Below the pieces are notes generated by a model that worked only from the letters and a program-made list of their open reading frames with translations, was not told the origin of the DNA and did no database searches. This document shows positions 18,900-27,743 of a stretch of DNA of 64,000 nucleotides, one piece after another (position 1 is the stretch's first letter; every line of letters starts with the position of its first letter). The position numbers and the translations under genes were made by a program. This DNA comes from Alphaproteobacteria bacterium MarineAlpha11_Bin1 (lineage in GTDB: Bacteria > Pseudomonadota > Alphaproteobacteria > MPNO01 > UBA830). Where the stretch lies: NCBI GenBank assembly GCA_002937455.1, contig PTJZ01000014.1, forward strand, positions 9,838 to 73,837, in the 5' to 3' direction.

Positions 18900-18926
18900 T
18901 TGACATTGCTTTGGTCTAGCTATAGA
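18900..18926 (+). promoter_or_regulatory. Putative sigma-70 promoter of the DUF4856 gene
   Basis: TTGACA (18900-18905) with TATAGA (18921-18926), spacer 15 bases; TAGAAA two bases later would give a 17-base spacer. The predicted start falls at the left edge of the Fur-type box. Confidence 0.5.
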
Positions 18927-18936
18927 AAAACGTAAT

Positions 18937-18951
18937 TGCGATTGATTCGCA
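18937..18951. promoter_or_regulatory. Fur-type box (7-1-7) upstream of the DUF4856 gene
   Basis: TGCGATT-G-ATTCGCA is a 7-1-7 inverted repeat with TGCGA/TCGCA arms, close to Fur operators of the TGAGAATGATTCTCA kind. It begins about ten bases past the -10 element and so could block transcription of the DUF4856 gene when iron is plentiful. It may also act on fbpC, 285 bases to the left. Confidence 0.65.
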
Positions 18952-19043
18952 TTAACTACCATAGAAGGTCTCGCCTGCCGCCCCTCGGCAGACAGTTCAG
19001 TCTCTGGGAATACAAACACATTTATGGGAAGGGAGAATCCCCC

Positions 19044-20438
19044 ATGAGAAAACTTGTTATTGCGGGCGTCATCGCAACGGCCGCTCCGCTTATGGCCGCA
19101 CCCGCTGCGGCCGACGATTCTGTTTATGGTCAGTTTCCGGTCACATTAAAGTCTTGGCTGGGCACCGAGGAAAACAGTGTAGCCTATACAGGGCAAATCG
19201 CGCGCCAAATACTGCACGACTCACTTAAAAAACTTGCGGGCAAAGGTAACGGAAAACCCAATTCTGCCCTCAAAGCCGAGATGTTGCTCTACTATGAAGG
19301 CAAGGGCAAGGACCGCAAGATTATTGCTCCTTCTTCAAAAGGGCCTTTTGTCGTAAAGCAAAAGACGGTCGGAGAAATAAGCAACCCGAACCTGTCGGGC
19401 AAAACCTATAAGGGTGCCGTCTCCGGAATGCCAAATAACATGACAGGCCCGGAACTTATAAAGTTTTGGATCGGAAAGGCCTCTAGTGCGAACAAGGGCG
19501 TCGACACGGCTAACGGGTATAACTATCCGCAGCTTATATCTAAGTTCATTCTAGGGGCAGTGTTTTACCACCAAGCCGTTGATAACTACCTCGACGAGAA
19601 AATGACGGCAAAAAATAAGCCGAACAATAAGCCATACAAAAAAGGTAAACATTACACAGGCAAAGAACACAGCTGGGATGAGGCATTTGGTTACTTTGGA
19701 TTTCCTGCCCACGGCCTCAAACTCTCGCCAGCACAGCTCTACGATATTGCGAAGCGCAAGCCGGCGGGGGCGGGTTATGCCGATGCTGACGGCGACGGAA
19801 AAGTAGACCTTTATGACGAAATGGTTTTCGGTCCAGCATATTACGCAGCCGGCTCCGACAAATCTAAAAAGACCAACTACGCGCAAACTATTGGGCGGGC
19901 CTTTATAGATGGCCGTAAACTCATTGCTTCGGCAGACGGTAACGCGCTAACGGATGCGCAACGTGCCCAGCTGATGAAATACGCTCGGACAATCGAAACA
20001 GCTTGGGAGCAAACCCTCGCGGAGGCTACGTTCAAGTATGCTGGCTCTTGCTTTAAAGACCTGAAGGCGATCAAGGCAAATCCGTCGGATGCCAAGGCGG
20101 TTGCAAAGTACATTAAACATTGGGGCGAACTCAAAGGCTTCTCTCTGGCAATGCAAACAGGAAGAAAGAATTTGGGCGAAACCGCGACGCGCCTTAACCG
20201 ACTTATCGGTTTCGGGCCAGTGATGCCCAACTCGAGCCAGGTTACTGACATTGACTCCGCCGGAAATTATGTAAAAGGCCAATCTTCCGGTATCAATGAA
20301 TACATGGGGCACATGCTCAAAGTGCAGAAATTGATTGTCGATAAATTCGATGTAAAGGCACGAAAAAACGACCAACTATCAGGCATGGCAGACATGCTTA
20401 AGAAACTCGGTAGCGGATCCGCCGCTGAGAACGACTAA
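19044..20438 (+). CDS. Secreted DUF4856 family protein, iron-regulated
   Basis: A 464-aa exported protein. The start at 19044 is chosen because it follows a GAAGGGAGAA site and opens a clear Sec signal peptide (residues 1-23, cut before DDSVYG). The motif HSWDEAFGYFG (209-219) is the family hallmark. A canonical EF-hand loop runs D247 to D258 (DADGDG core), implying Ca2+ binding. Charged helical segments follow, with a single Cys at about 314. DUF4856 proteins are of unknown function, loosely imelysin-like. The Fur box, and the FbpABC genes around it, suggest a periplasmic iron-binding or delivery role; that is inference. Confidence 0.8.
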   Translation: MRKLVIAGVIATAAPLMAAPAAADDSVYGQFPVTLKSWLGTEENSVAYTGQIARQILHDSLKKLAGKGNGKPNSALKAEMLLYYEGKGKDRKIIAPSSKGPFVVKQKTVGEISNPNLSGKTYKGAVSGMPNNMTGPELIKFWIGKASSANKGVDTANGYNYPQLISKFILGAVFYHQAVDNYLDEKMTAKNKPNNKPYKKGKHYTGKEHSWDEAFGYFGFPAHGLKLSPAQLYDIAKRKPAGAGYADADGDGKVDLYDEMVFGPAYYAAGSDKSKKTNYAQTIGRAFIDGRKLIASADGNALTDAQRAQLMKYARTIETAWEQTLAEATFKYAGSCFKDLKAIKANPSDAKAVAKYIKHWGELKGFSLAMQTGRKNLGETATRLNRLIGFGPVMPNSSQVTDIDSAGNYVKGQSSGINEYMGHMLKVQKLIVDKFDVKARKNDQLSGMADMLKKLGSGSAAEND

Positions 20439-20450
20439 TAATCTACCTAC

Positions 20451-20492
20451 AAGGCGGCCGCCAGGTTTTGATCGGCGGCCGCCTTATTTTTG
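20451..20492 (+). terminator. Strong rho-independent terminator after the DUF4856 gene
   Basis: AAGGCGGCCGCC (20451-20462) pairs perfectly with GGCGGCCGCCTT (20474-20485) across an 11-base loop, followed by ATTTTTG. A 12-bp GC-rich stem with a T-run is a convincing terminator. It separates the DUF4856 gene from the hydroxylase-fbpA-fbpB unit and may let partial read-through set different expression levels. Confidence 0.85.
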
Positions 20493-20509
20493 ATTGGGAG
20501 TTCTAGGCC

Positions 20510-21529
20510 GTGACGATCCTAGATTGGATAAGCCAAGAATATATCCCTCAACTTTTGGACAGCTTTTTAAATCCGCAGAAGAGGGTGTCCATATATTATC
20601 TGGCGTTGGCAGCATCTATCGCTCTCTGCTGGAGCTTCTTTGTAGCCCGCCGAGGACTACGAAATAGCTTTAAGCATACTCGCTTTTATCTCTTTTCTCG
20701 AAATATATGGTTCTCTCGTTCGGCTTTAGCGGATTACAAAATCTTATTGGCAAATCATGCATTACTAATTTTAATTGCGCCATTTTTTATCTCTAAACTG
20801 TTGGTAGCAACGGTATTATTCTTTGCCCTGCAAGACCTTATACCTGCCGGAGGTGCGATCCTATCGAACGTATCACCGCTATCGGTGGCTATCGGCTACA
20901 CGCTATTTCTTTTTCTACTAGACGACTTTTCACGGTTCGCAACGCACTTCGCACTGCATCGGATCCCCGCCCTATGGGCATTTCATAAAATCCACCATAG
21001 TGCTGAAACGTTAAGTCCTTTGACTGTCTACCGAACCCACCCAGTAGAGGCGATAATTTTCTCTTTCCGCTCTATTGCGGTTCAGTCAATCTCAATATCT
21101 CTAGTAGTATTCTTATTCGGATCCTCGGTCGATCTCATTTCGGTTTATGGCGTGAACGCAATCCTATTCGTTTTTAACGTCACCGGATCAAACCTTCGGC
21201 ACTCTCATATTCAGATTCGCTATGGTCGCAGGATCGAACGATTCCTAATCTCACCGGCTCAACATCAAATACACCACTCTCTTGACCCTCGCCATCACGA
21301 TAGAAACTTTGGTGCCGCGTTGGCGATTTGGGATTGGATGGCCGGCAGCCTGTATATCGCACGGCGAAATATGAAGCTCGACTTCGGTCTAACAAAAAAC
21401 CAAACTGCACAGACTCACCTACTTTCCAGCCTCTATCTCTCCCCATTTTATGAAGTTTTCAAGAGCATTCGTATGGCGATAACCCGCCACAACCCATCTA
21501 ATAGGAGCGCGAAGAAACATGCAATTTAA
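20510..21529 (+). CDS. Membrane fatty acid hydroxylase / sterol desaturase family protein
   Basis: Integral membrane di-iron oxygenase, 339 aa, GTG start. Its eight-His-type motifs are HFALH (146-150), HKIHH (159-163), HSH (231-233) and HQIHH (252-256), plus HH at 262-263, as in the fatty acid hydroxylase superfamily. Hydrophobic segments lie at about 28-46, 82-107, 122-138 and 186-225. It would hydroxylate or desaturate a lipid substrate using O2 and two iron atoms. Its end overlaps fbpA by 11 bases, so the two are translationally coupled. Linkage to iron import is unusual; the substrate cannot be told from sequence. Confidence 0.88.
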   Translation: MTILDWISQEYIPQLLDSFLNPQKRVSIYYLALAASIALCWSFFVARRGLRNSFKHTRFYLFSRNIWFSRSALADYKILLANHALLILIAPFFISKLLVATVLFFALQDLIPAGGAILSNVSPLSVAIGYTLFLFLLDDFSRFATHFALHRIPALWAFHKIHHSAETLSPLTVYRTHPVEAIIFSFRSIAVQSISISLVVFLFGSSVDLISVYGVNAILFVFNVTGSNLRHSHIQIRYGRRIERFLISPAQHQIHHSLDPRHHDRNFGAALAIWDWMAGSLYIARRNMKLDFGLTKNQTAQTHLLSSLYLSPFYEVFKSIRMAITRHNPSNRSAKKHAI

Positions 21530-22547
21530 GAAAACAATGATAGCTTCTTGGGGCGCGCTCACGCTTCTCGGAGCTGCGTCTCTTGGCTCTCCAACCAGTG
21601 CCAAAGAATTAAATGTCTACTCTCACAGGCAACCTTTTCTTATCAACCCCTTTCTCGACGCTTTCGAGAAGAAGACAGGTACAAAGGTAAACGTGGTTTT
21701 CGCCTCTAAAGGCCTCGTTCAACGTCTTTTGGCAGAAGGCCCGAGAAGCCCGGCAGATGTGGTCCTCACTGTTGATATCGGAAGGCTATACGCCTACGCG
21801 GATAAACGCCTTTTCGCAAAAATCTCATCAAAAAAACTCACGACAAATATCCCGGCACATCTTCGCGACTCTGAAAATCGTTGGTTTGGTCTGTCGAAAC
21901 GAGCACGGATCGTGGCAATCTCAAGGGACCGGGTAAAGGCTTCTGAAGTGATTCGTATTGAGGACCTTGCAAATCCAAAGTGGAAAGGCAGGATCTGTAG
22001 CCGGCCGGGAAGCCATGTTTATAATCGTGCCCTACTTGCCTCAATGATAGCCGCACACGGGAAAGAGGCTGCAGAACAATGGGCCCGAAGTCTTGTGAAA
22101 AATATGGCGCGCAGGCCTCAGGGTAATGACCGCGCCCAGGTCAAAGCAATATTTGAAGGCGTGTGCGACGTCGCCATAATCAATAGCTACTATTACGGCA
22201 AACTCAAAACATCGAAGGTGCCGGTCCAACGAGAATGGGCAAAAGCCATCCAGATTATTTTCACAAATCAGAATGATCGTGGCAACCACGTAAATATCTC
22301 TGGTGGAGGTGTTGCAGTCCACTCGAAAAATAAAGCTGAGGCCGTTCGATTGTTGGAGTTCCTGACCGAAAAAACCGCACAGACTTTATATGGCGAAATA
22401 AATTTCGAATTTCCGGTCAATGCAAATGTCGAAGCAAGTAAAGAAGTCAAGTCTTGGGGCTCTTTCAAAGAGGACCGTTTACCCATAGAGCGGATTGCAA
22501 CATTGACACCGGACGCTCAGAGAATTATCGATCGAGCTGGATGGTAG
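21519..22547 (+). CDS. fbpA: Ferric-iron ABC transporter periplasmic binding protein (FbpA type)
   Basis: Transferrin-like periplasmic Fe(III)-binding protein, 342 aa. Sec signal peptide 1-28 (cut before KELNVYS). The body starts with LNVYSHRQPF and the iron-binding tyrosines appear in INSYYYGKL (Y224-Y226), the YYxG site of FbpA/FutA proteins. RPGSHVYNRALLASMIAAHG is also family-typical. It overlaps the hydroxylase gene upstream and the permease gene downstream (ATGGTAG, 7 bases), so all three are made together. Confident for family; Fe(III) as ligand follows from the Tyr cluster. Confidence 0.92.
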   Translation: MQFKKTMIASWGALTLLGAASLGSPTSAKELNVYSHRQPFLINPFLDAFEKKTGTKVNVVFASKGLVQRLLAEGPRSPADVVLTVDIGRLYAYADKRLFAKISSKKLTTNIPAHLRDSENRWFGLSKRARIVAISRDRVKASEVIRIEDLANPKWKGRICSRPGSHVYNRALLASMIAAHGKEAAEQWARSLVKNMARRPQGNDRAQVKAIFEGVCDVAIINSYYYGKLKTSKVPVQREWAKAIQIIFTNQNDRGNHVNISGGGVAVHSKNKAEAVRLLEFLTEKTAQTLYGEINFEFPVNANVEASKEVKSWGSFKEDRLPIERIATLTPDAQRIIDRAGW

Positions 22548-24214
22548 ATGTAGGTTTCCGAGGAAAGAAATTAAGTCTGGGCGATGCTGCCAGTCCGTGG
22601 TCCCTTGCAACATTATTATTTGGCCTGCTGCTAGTTGGTCCTTTTGTTGCACTAATTATTACAGCGTCAGGCGATAGTGGTGGGTTATGGCCACACCTGA
22701 TGAAAACCGTCTTTCCGCGATACGTGGGAAACACCCTCGCCTTAATGGTCGGCGTGGCAGTCATTAGCCTTGCCTTCGGGATTACCACAGCTTGGATTGT
22801 TGCAAGATTCAATTTTCCGGGAGGTCGAGTGATCGAATGGATGTTACTTTTACCCGCTACTGTCCCTGCCTACATTATAGCTTACACATACACTGATCTT
22901 TTGGAATATGCTGGGCCAGTTCAAGGTATGCTGCGAGATGCCTTTGGCTGGCAGTCCGCCCGTCAGTACTGGTTTCCCGAAATTCGATCAATAGGCGGGG
23001 CGATGCTTGTTATGGCATCAGTATTATACCCCTACATATATCTACTAGCGCGGACGGCATTCCGACTAACCCCTGTATCTTATTTGGAGGTCGCACAGCT
23101 TCATAACCGAAACTTTACTTTTACTGCTGACATTGCACTCGCACGTCCTGCGATCGTAGCCGGTCTGGCTCTGGTTTTGATGGAGGTTATTTCCGATTTC
23201 GGTACGGTCGATTTCTTCGCGGTGGAAACCCTTACACTAGGCATTTTCAACGTCTGGCTAGGTATGAACAATCTAACCGCTGCTGCGCAGATCGCCGGAA
23301 TGGCATTCATATTTATTCTCGCGCTTCTCTATATCGAGCGGTCTGCCAGATCAAAACAACGGTTTGCCGATACAACGCAGCGCAGCAAAACTATTGCTCC
23401 CGTAGAAACGCATGGTGGTTGGGGGATAGTTTGTATTGTGACCTGCCTAACGCCCATAATTCTGGGCTTCGCAATACCCGTAGGGGTCCTTTTGAGTTTT
23501 ATCTTTCAGGGACTGGCGATCTCCGAACCCGACGCTCTGACAAGCTGCGCGATAAATTCGGTAGTTGTATCTCTGTCTGCAGCCGTCACCGTAGTACTTC
23601 TGGCCTCTGTTATGGTCCTCACCGTCTCATATAGAAAACACCCCATTCTGGGGATTCTCAGTGCAGTCTCAGCTACCGGGTATGCCTTTCCAGGTGTTGT
23701 TCTTGCAATCGGTGTTGTTTCATTTTCCGGGGCCGTCGATAGCCTAGTCCAAACAGCTATCGCAGATCTACTCGGTTTTTCCACTGATGGTTTTCTAATT
23801 GGTAGTGTCGCCTTGCTGATTCTAGCATATGTCTCGCGATTTCAGGCTATCGGGTATGGCGCAGTAACTTCCGGCATTCAACGGCTCTCACCCAACGTGA
23901 TGAATGCGAGCTTCGTTCTAGGGCGTGATTTCTCAGGTACCATGATCTCGATGGCACCGCGTTTGTTGCGCAGCTCAATGGCAGCCGCCGGGCTTCTCGT
24001 TTTTGTCGACGTTATGAAAGAGTTGCCAATGACACTCTTATTGAGACCATTCAATTTTGATACTCTGTCTACCTACGTATATCAGTTTGCAAAGGATGAA
24101 CTACTGGAAGAAGCATCGCTTGCGGCACTTGCCATTGTCGCTGTGGGGCTTGGGCCAGTTATCTTGATGAATATCTCCCAGAAACGACGTGACGAAAGCC
24201 CGTACACCGTCTAA
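22541..24214 (+). CDS. fbpB: Ferric-iron ABC transporter permease (FbpB type)
   Basis: Inner-membrane permease of 557 aa containing two fused permease halves, each with about six membrane segments and an EAA-type loop (for example YLEVAQLHNRNF in the first half and MNASFVLGRDF in the second). This fused form is typical of FbpB/ThiP-like Fe(III) permeases. The ATG at 22541 lies inside the end of fbpA (ATGGTAG overlap) and is preferred over the longer frame opening at 22454. It needs the FbpC ATPase encoded on the opposite strand at 17.6-18.7 kb. Confidence 0.92.
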   Translation: MVDVGFRGKKLSLGDAASPWSLATLLFGLLLVGPFVALIITASGDSGGLWPHLMKTVFPRYVGNTLALMVGVAVISLAFGITTAWIVARFNFPGGRVIEWMLLLPATVPAYIIAYTYTDLLEYAGPVQGMLRDAFGWQSARQYWFPEIRSIGGAMLVMASVLYPYIYLLARTAFRLTPVSYLEVAQLHNRNFTFTADIALARPAIVAGLALVLMEVISDFGTVDFFAVETLTLGIFNVWLGMNNLTAAAQIAGMAFIFILALLYIERSARSKQRFADTTQRSKTIAPVETHGGWGIVCIVTCLTPIILGFAIPVGVLLSFIFQGLAISEPDALTSCAINSVVVSLSAAVTVVLLASVMVLTVSYRKHPILGILSAVSATGYAFPGVVLAIGVVSFSGAVDSLVQTAIADLLGFSTDGFLIGSVALLILAYVSRFQAIGYGAVTSGIQRLSPNVMNASFVLGRDFSGTMISMAPRLLRSSMAAAGLLVFVDVMKELPMTLLLRPFNFDTLSTYVYQFAKDELLEEASLAALAIVAVGLGPVILMNISQKRRDESPYTV

Positions 24215-24266
24215 TTTTTTCTCCATACGTCTCCGCCTTTCCTATAATTTAGTCAATGCGCGAAGT

Positions 24267-27200
24267 TCAATGAGCCTCGTCCCAATTAAGACCCGTACCA
24301 ATATCGATGACCAAGGGTACGCTTAAATGGGCCGCATCTTCCATGGTTTTTGAGACAGTGGTTGCAGTTTCATTGATCTCTTCCTCAGGTACTTCGAAGA
24401 TCAACTCATCGTGGACCTGAAGCAACATGCGTGCACCAAGACGCGCGTTCGCCAGATCACCGGGTATTTGGATCATCGCGCGCTTGATGATATCTGCAGC
24501 TGCACCCTGCAACGGCGCATTAATAGCAGCGCGTTCAGAAAAATTACGCCGTGCTGGATTTTTGTCCTGTATGCCCGGGGTATGGCACTTACGTCCGAAA
24601 AGCGTCTGTACGTAACCATGCTCCCTAGCAAAATTTTTCGTTGTTTCCATGTAGTCCTTAATTCCGGGAAACTTCTCGAAATAGCTTTCGATGTAATGCT
24701 TTGCATCTCCTTGGGGTATCGAAAGCTGTCGAGCCAAACCAAAGGGGCTAATTCCATAGATAATTCCGAAATTGATCGCCTTGGCGCGATTACGCACCGA
24801 GGAATCCATTCCATCAACAGGGACACCGAATACCTCGCTCGCGGTCATAGCGTGAATATCCTGTCCATCTCGGAAAGCTTCACGCAGCACTTCTATTTTA
24901 GCAACATGGGCCAACAGACGCAGTTCAATTTGCGAATAGTCAGCCGACATGAGTACACAGCCCTTCTCGGGCACGAAAGCCTGCCGAATCTTGCGGCCCT
25001 CTTCTGTCCGGATCGGGATGTTCTGAAGATTTGGGTCAGTCGACGACAGACGGCCGGTAGATGCAATAGCTTGAGCATAGGACGTATGGATGCGTTTGGT
25101 TTCCGGGTTAATTTTCTTTACAAGCGCATCTGTGTAGGTGCTGCGTAGCTTTGATAGCTGCCGCCAATCCAGAACGCGGCTCGGGAGTTGATGCCCCTGA
25201 GCAGCGAGCCCCTCAAGAACGTCTGCGCCGGTTCCGTAGGCGCCACTCTTTGTCTTCTTACCACCCTCGATACCTAATTCTTCGAACAGGACTTCACCCA
25301 ACTGTTTGGGGGAACCGATATTGAACTCATGGTCTGCCAGCTCGTATATCTCGGCGGCAATATCTGCAGTCCGTTTCTCAAAATCGCTGGATAGTTCTTT
25401 CAAAAACGTTGCGTCAACGATAATGCCGGCGCGCTCAATAGCTGAAAGAACGGGCACTAGTCTGCGTTCCAGCGTCTCATAGACAAAGGCCATGCTTTCC
25501 TCAGCGATGCGCGGCTTAAAAAGACGGTACAGTCGGCCGGTCACCTCTGCGTCTTCGGCCGCATAATTGAGGGCTTTATCAAGCGGCACTTGGTCGAAGG
25601 TTATCTGTTTTTTTCCGGTACCAGCAACCTCAGAAAACTTAATATTGGTATGGCCGAGATGCAAAATCGCAAGTTCGTCCAAACCATGACCGTGCAACCC
25701 ACCTTCTAGTACGTATGAAAGCAACATCGTATCGTCAATCGGTGCAACCTCAACACCGTGGCGCAGCATTACCTGCATATCGTATTTGATATTGTGGCCG
25801 ACCTTGAGAATCCCAGGGTTTTCAAGCATTGGCTTTAGGATCTCGATCGCACGATTAAGTGGAATCTGTCTAGGAATATCTTCCGGCTCGCCAATTGGTT
25901 CGCGGCCAAGATCTAGCTCCCGGTTACTTTCTTCACCCGGTGCAACATGCGCCAGAGGCACGTAGCAAGCACTTCCGCCCTGTATGGAGAGCGATAGGCC
26001 TACCAGAGAGGCCTGCATAGAATCAAGAGAGTCAGTCTCGGTATCGAATGCGACCACACCAGCCGTTTCGATATTATCGACCCAAACTTGTAAGGCAGCC
26101 TCGTCCTGCACCAACTCGTAATCTCCCTCCCCGAGAGAAATTTCGGCATCGGGTGTTAGAATATCTTTCTCTATTCCCAATTCGGACCGAGCCCGTGACA
26201 GTGCAGACTTGAAACCTTGTTCTTCTAACCATGGGATCAGGACATCTGGATCAGGGCGCTTTTTTCGGAAAGCCGAAATATTTCCCTCGACAGGGACGTC
26301 GGCTCGAAGCGTGACCAGTTCACGTGAGAGAAGGGCGATTTCCCTTTCCTTATGAATGAGATCAGCGTAGCTGGAATTAACCTTGGAGTAAAATCGGTAG
26401 TCGATTATTCGTTGCGCAATTTCATTACCTTTAGCGGCAAGTTCCCGAAGCGCAGCGGCATTGGTGGTGGGCTTCCCGGTTTTCTTATCTTTTGGGACCG
26501 GCAGCTTAAGCTCATCGATCAGCACTTCCTTTAGTTGCTTCGGTGAACTGATACCAAATTCGCGCCCCGCCAGATTGTAGATGCGGGCTTGGCAATTATC
26601 CGCCTTTTCGACTGCCTGCGCTTTCACTTCTTCAGGGTTTTTGACCGCCTCTATAAGATTGTCGAGATTACCATATTCGCGAACTAGCGCGGCAGCCGGC
26701 GCCTCTCCAATACCCTTAATTCCTGGAACGTTATCCGTCGAATCACCAAGTAGAGCCTGAACGTCAACTACGTTTTCTGGTCCCACACCAAACTTTTCAA
26801 ACACCTCATCAGCGCCGATAAATCGATTTTTCATCGGGTCCATTATCCGCACTCCGGGCCGGACCAGTTGCATCAGATCCTTGTCGGACGAGACGATCGT
26901 CACCTCGTAGCCCTGCTCGACAGCCAGCCTGGCATAGGTTGCGATCAGATCATCTGCCTCAAACCCTTCCAATTCCAAGCAAGGCAGAGAATAGGCACGA
27001 GTAGCCTCTCTAATCAGATCAAATTGAGGCACCAATTCTTCTGGAGGCGGCGGTCGATTAGCCTTGTATTCAGGATATATCTCCGTTCGGAAAGTCTTCC
27101 TCGCAGTGTCAAAAATCACAGCTAAGAAATCAGCTTCGGAATCCTCAACTAACTTAGTCAGCATGTTAGTGAAACCGTAAACAGCGTTAACTGGCGTGCC

Positions 27201-27311
27201 ATCCGGTCGCGTCATCGGAGGCAGGGCGTGGAAGGCGCGGAAGATATAAGCGGAACCATCCACCAGATAGATGTGATCAGTTGCTCCATTACTCGAGGTG
27301 TTGATGACCAT
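24267..27311 (-). CDS. polA: DNA polymerase I
   Basis: 1014 aa from the ATG at 27311; the frame is open 26 codons further, but that extension lacks homology-like features. The N-terminal 5'-3' exonuclease starts IYLVDGSAYIFRAFHALPP and carries VSSDKDLMQLV. The proofreading 3'-5' exonuclease is intact (VVAFDTETDSLD). Polymerase motifs A (DYSQIELRLLAH), B (RNRAKAINFGIIYGIS) and C (QVHDELIFEVP) follow. It removes RNA primers and fills gaps in replication and repair. Convergent with fbpB, with 52 bases between. Confidence 0.98.
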   Translation of the reverse strand: MVINTSSNGATDHIYLVDGSAYIFRAFHALPPMTRPDGTPVNAVYGFTNMLTKLVEDSEADFLAVIFDTARKTFRTEIYPEYKANRPPPPEELVPQFDLIREATRAYSLPCLELEGFEADDLIATYARLAVEQGYEVTIVSSDKDLMQLVRPGVRIMDPMKNRFIGADEVFEKFGVGPENVVDVQALLGDSTDNVPGIKGIGEAPAAALVREYGNLDNLIEAVKNPEEVKAQAVEKADNCQARIYNLAGREFGISSPKQLKEVLIDELKLPVPKDKKTGKPTTNAAALRELAAKGNEIAQRIIDYRFYSKVNSSYADLIHKEREIALLSRELVTLRADVPVEGNISAFRKKRPDPDVLIPWLEEQGFKSALSRARSELGIEKDILTPDAEISLGEGDYELVQDEAALQVWVDNIETAGVVAFDTETDSLDSMQASLVGLSLSIQGGSACYVPLAHVAPGEESNRELDLGREPIGEPEDIPRQIPLNRAIEILKPMLENPGILKVGHNIKYDMQVMLRHGVEVAPIDDTMLLSYVLEGGLHGHGLDELAILHLGHTNIKFSEVAGTGKKQITFDQVPLDKALNYAAEDAEVTGRLYRLFKPRIAEESMAFVYETLERRLVPVLSAIERAGIIVDATFLKELSSDFEKRTADIAAEIYELADHEFNIGSPKQLGEVLFEELGIEGGKKTKSGAYGTGADVLEGLAAQGHQLPSRVLDWRQLSKLRSTYTDALVKKINPETKRIHTSYAQAIASTGRLSSTDPNLQNIPIRTEEGRKIRQAFVPEKGCVLMSADYSQIELRLLAHVAKIEVLREAFRDGQDIHAMTASEVFGVPVDGMDSSVRNRAKAINFGIIYGISPFGLARQLSIPQGDAKHYIESYFEKFPGIKDYMETTKNFAREHGYVQTLFGRKCHTPGIQDKNPARRNFSERAAINAPLQGAAADIIKRAMIQIPGDLANARLGARMLLQVHDELIFEVPEEEINETATTVSKTMEDAAHLSVPLVIDIGTGLNWDEAH

Positions 27312-27418
27312 TGTGCGGTTTCCCGTCGAAAGGATTATTAACTCACAGAATGCAGAAACCAACGTCAGGAGTCGAGAATCCTGGGCCAAAATTACGGGGT
27401 CTCATTATCCACCGGCGC

Positions 27419-27718
27419 TTACGTAAGTTCAGCGTGAAGTCCAGCTCTGGTTCCAAAGACAAGGACGGGCTGGCCAATGGCAAAATTGCTAACACCGGGT
27501 CCGACGGCAACAACGTGCCCGGACATTTCGTTACCGATTACGGCTGGCAAGTCCGGCATCCATTTGTATACGCCAGCACGCAGAAGTTCATCGGGCTTAC
27601 CCACTCCAAAGGCTGTGGCACTCACCAGCACTTCGACGGCCCCAACGATTAGCTCCTTTAGATTGACTAGCTGTAGAACTTCGGGACTGCCGGTCTCTTT
27701 AAATTGAATTGCCCGCAC
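27419..27718 (-). pseudogene. Truncated NADPH:quinone oxidoreductase (zinc-less alcohol dehydrogenase family)
   Basis: A 99-codon frame that reads as the N-terminal GroES-like domain of a quinone oxidoreductase: MRAIQFKETGSPEVLQLV, then PAVIGNEMSGHVVAVGPGVSNFAIGQPVLVFG. Full-length members are about 320-330 aa and continue into a Rossmann NAD(P)H-binding domain. Here the frame stops where GGYAE would begin, and only 107 bases remain before polA, so that domain is deleted. It lies 25 bases after the EamA gene on the same strand. Most likely a decaying remnant whose 3' part was lost, possibly still transcribed into polA. Confidence 0.8.
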
Positions 27719-27743
27719 TGATCAGTCTCCTAACAATTATCGG

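Larger units (their letters stand above)
18653..19043. other. Divergent control region of the iron locus
   Basis: 391 bases between fbpC (minus) and the DUF4856 gene (plus). The right part holds a TTGACA promoter and a Fur-type box, listed separately, and a GAAGGGAGAA ribosome-binding site at 19027-19036. I see no second Fur box close to fbpC. A 62-codon frame at 18747-18935 has no protein-like features. Confidence 0.5.

Noticed and set aside
18747..18935. 62-codon plus-strand frame before the DUF4856 gene
   Set aside because: Ends at the predicted promoter and Fur-type box and has no protein-like features; treated as non-coding control region.
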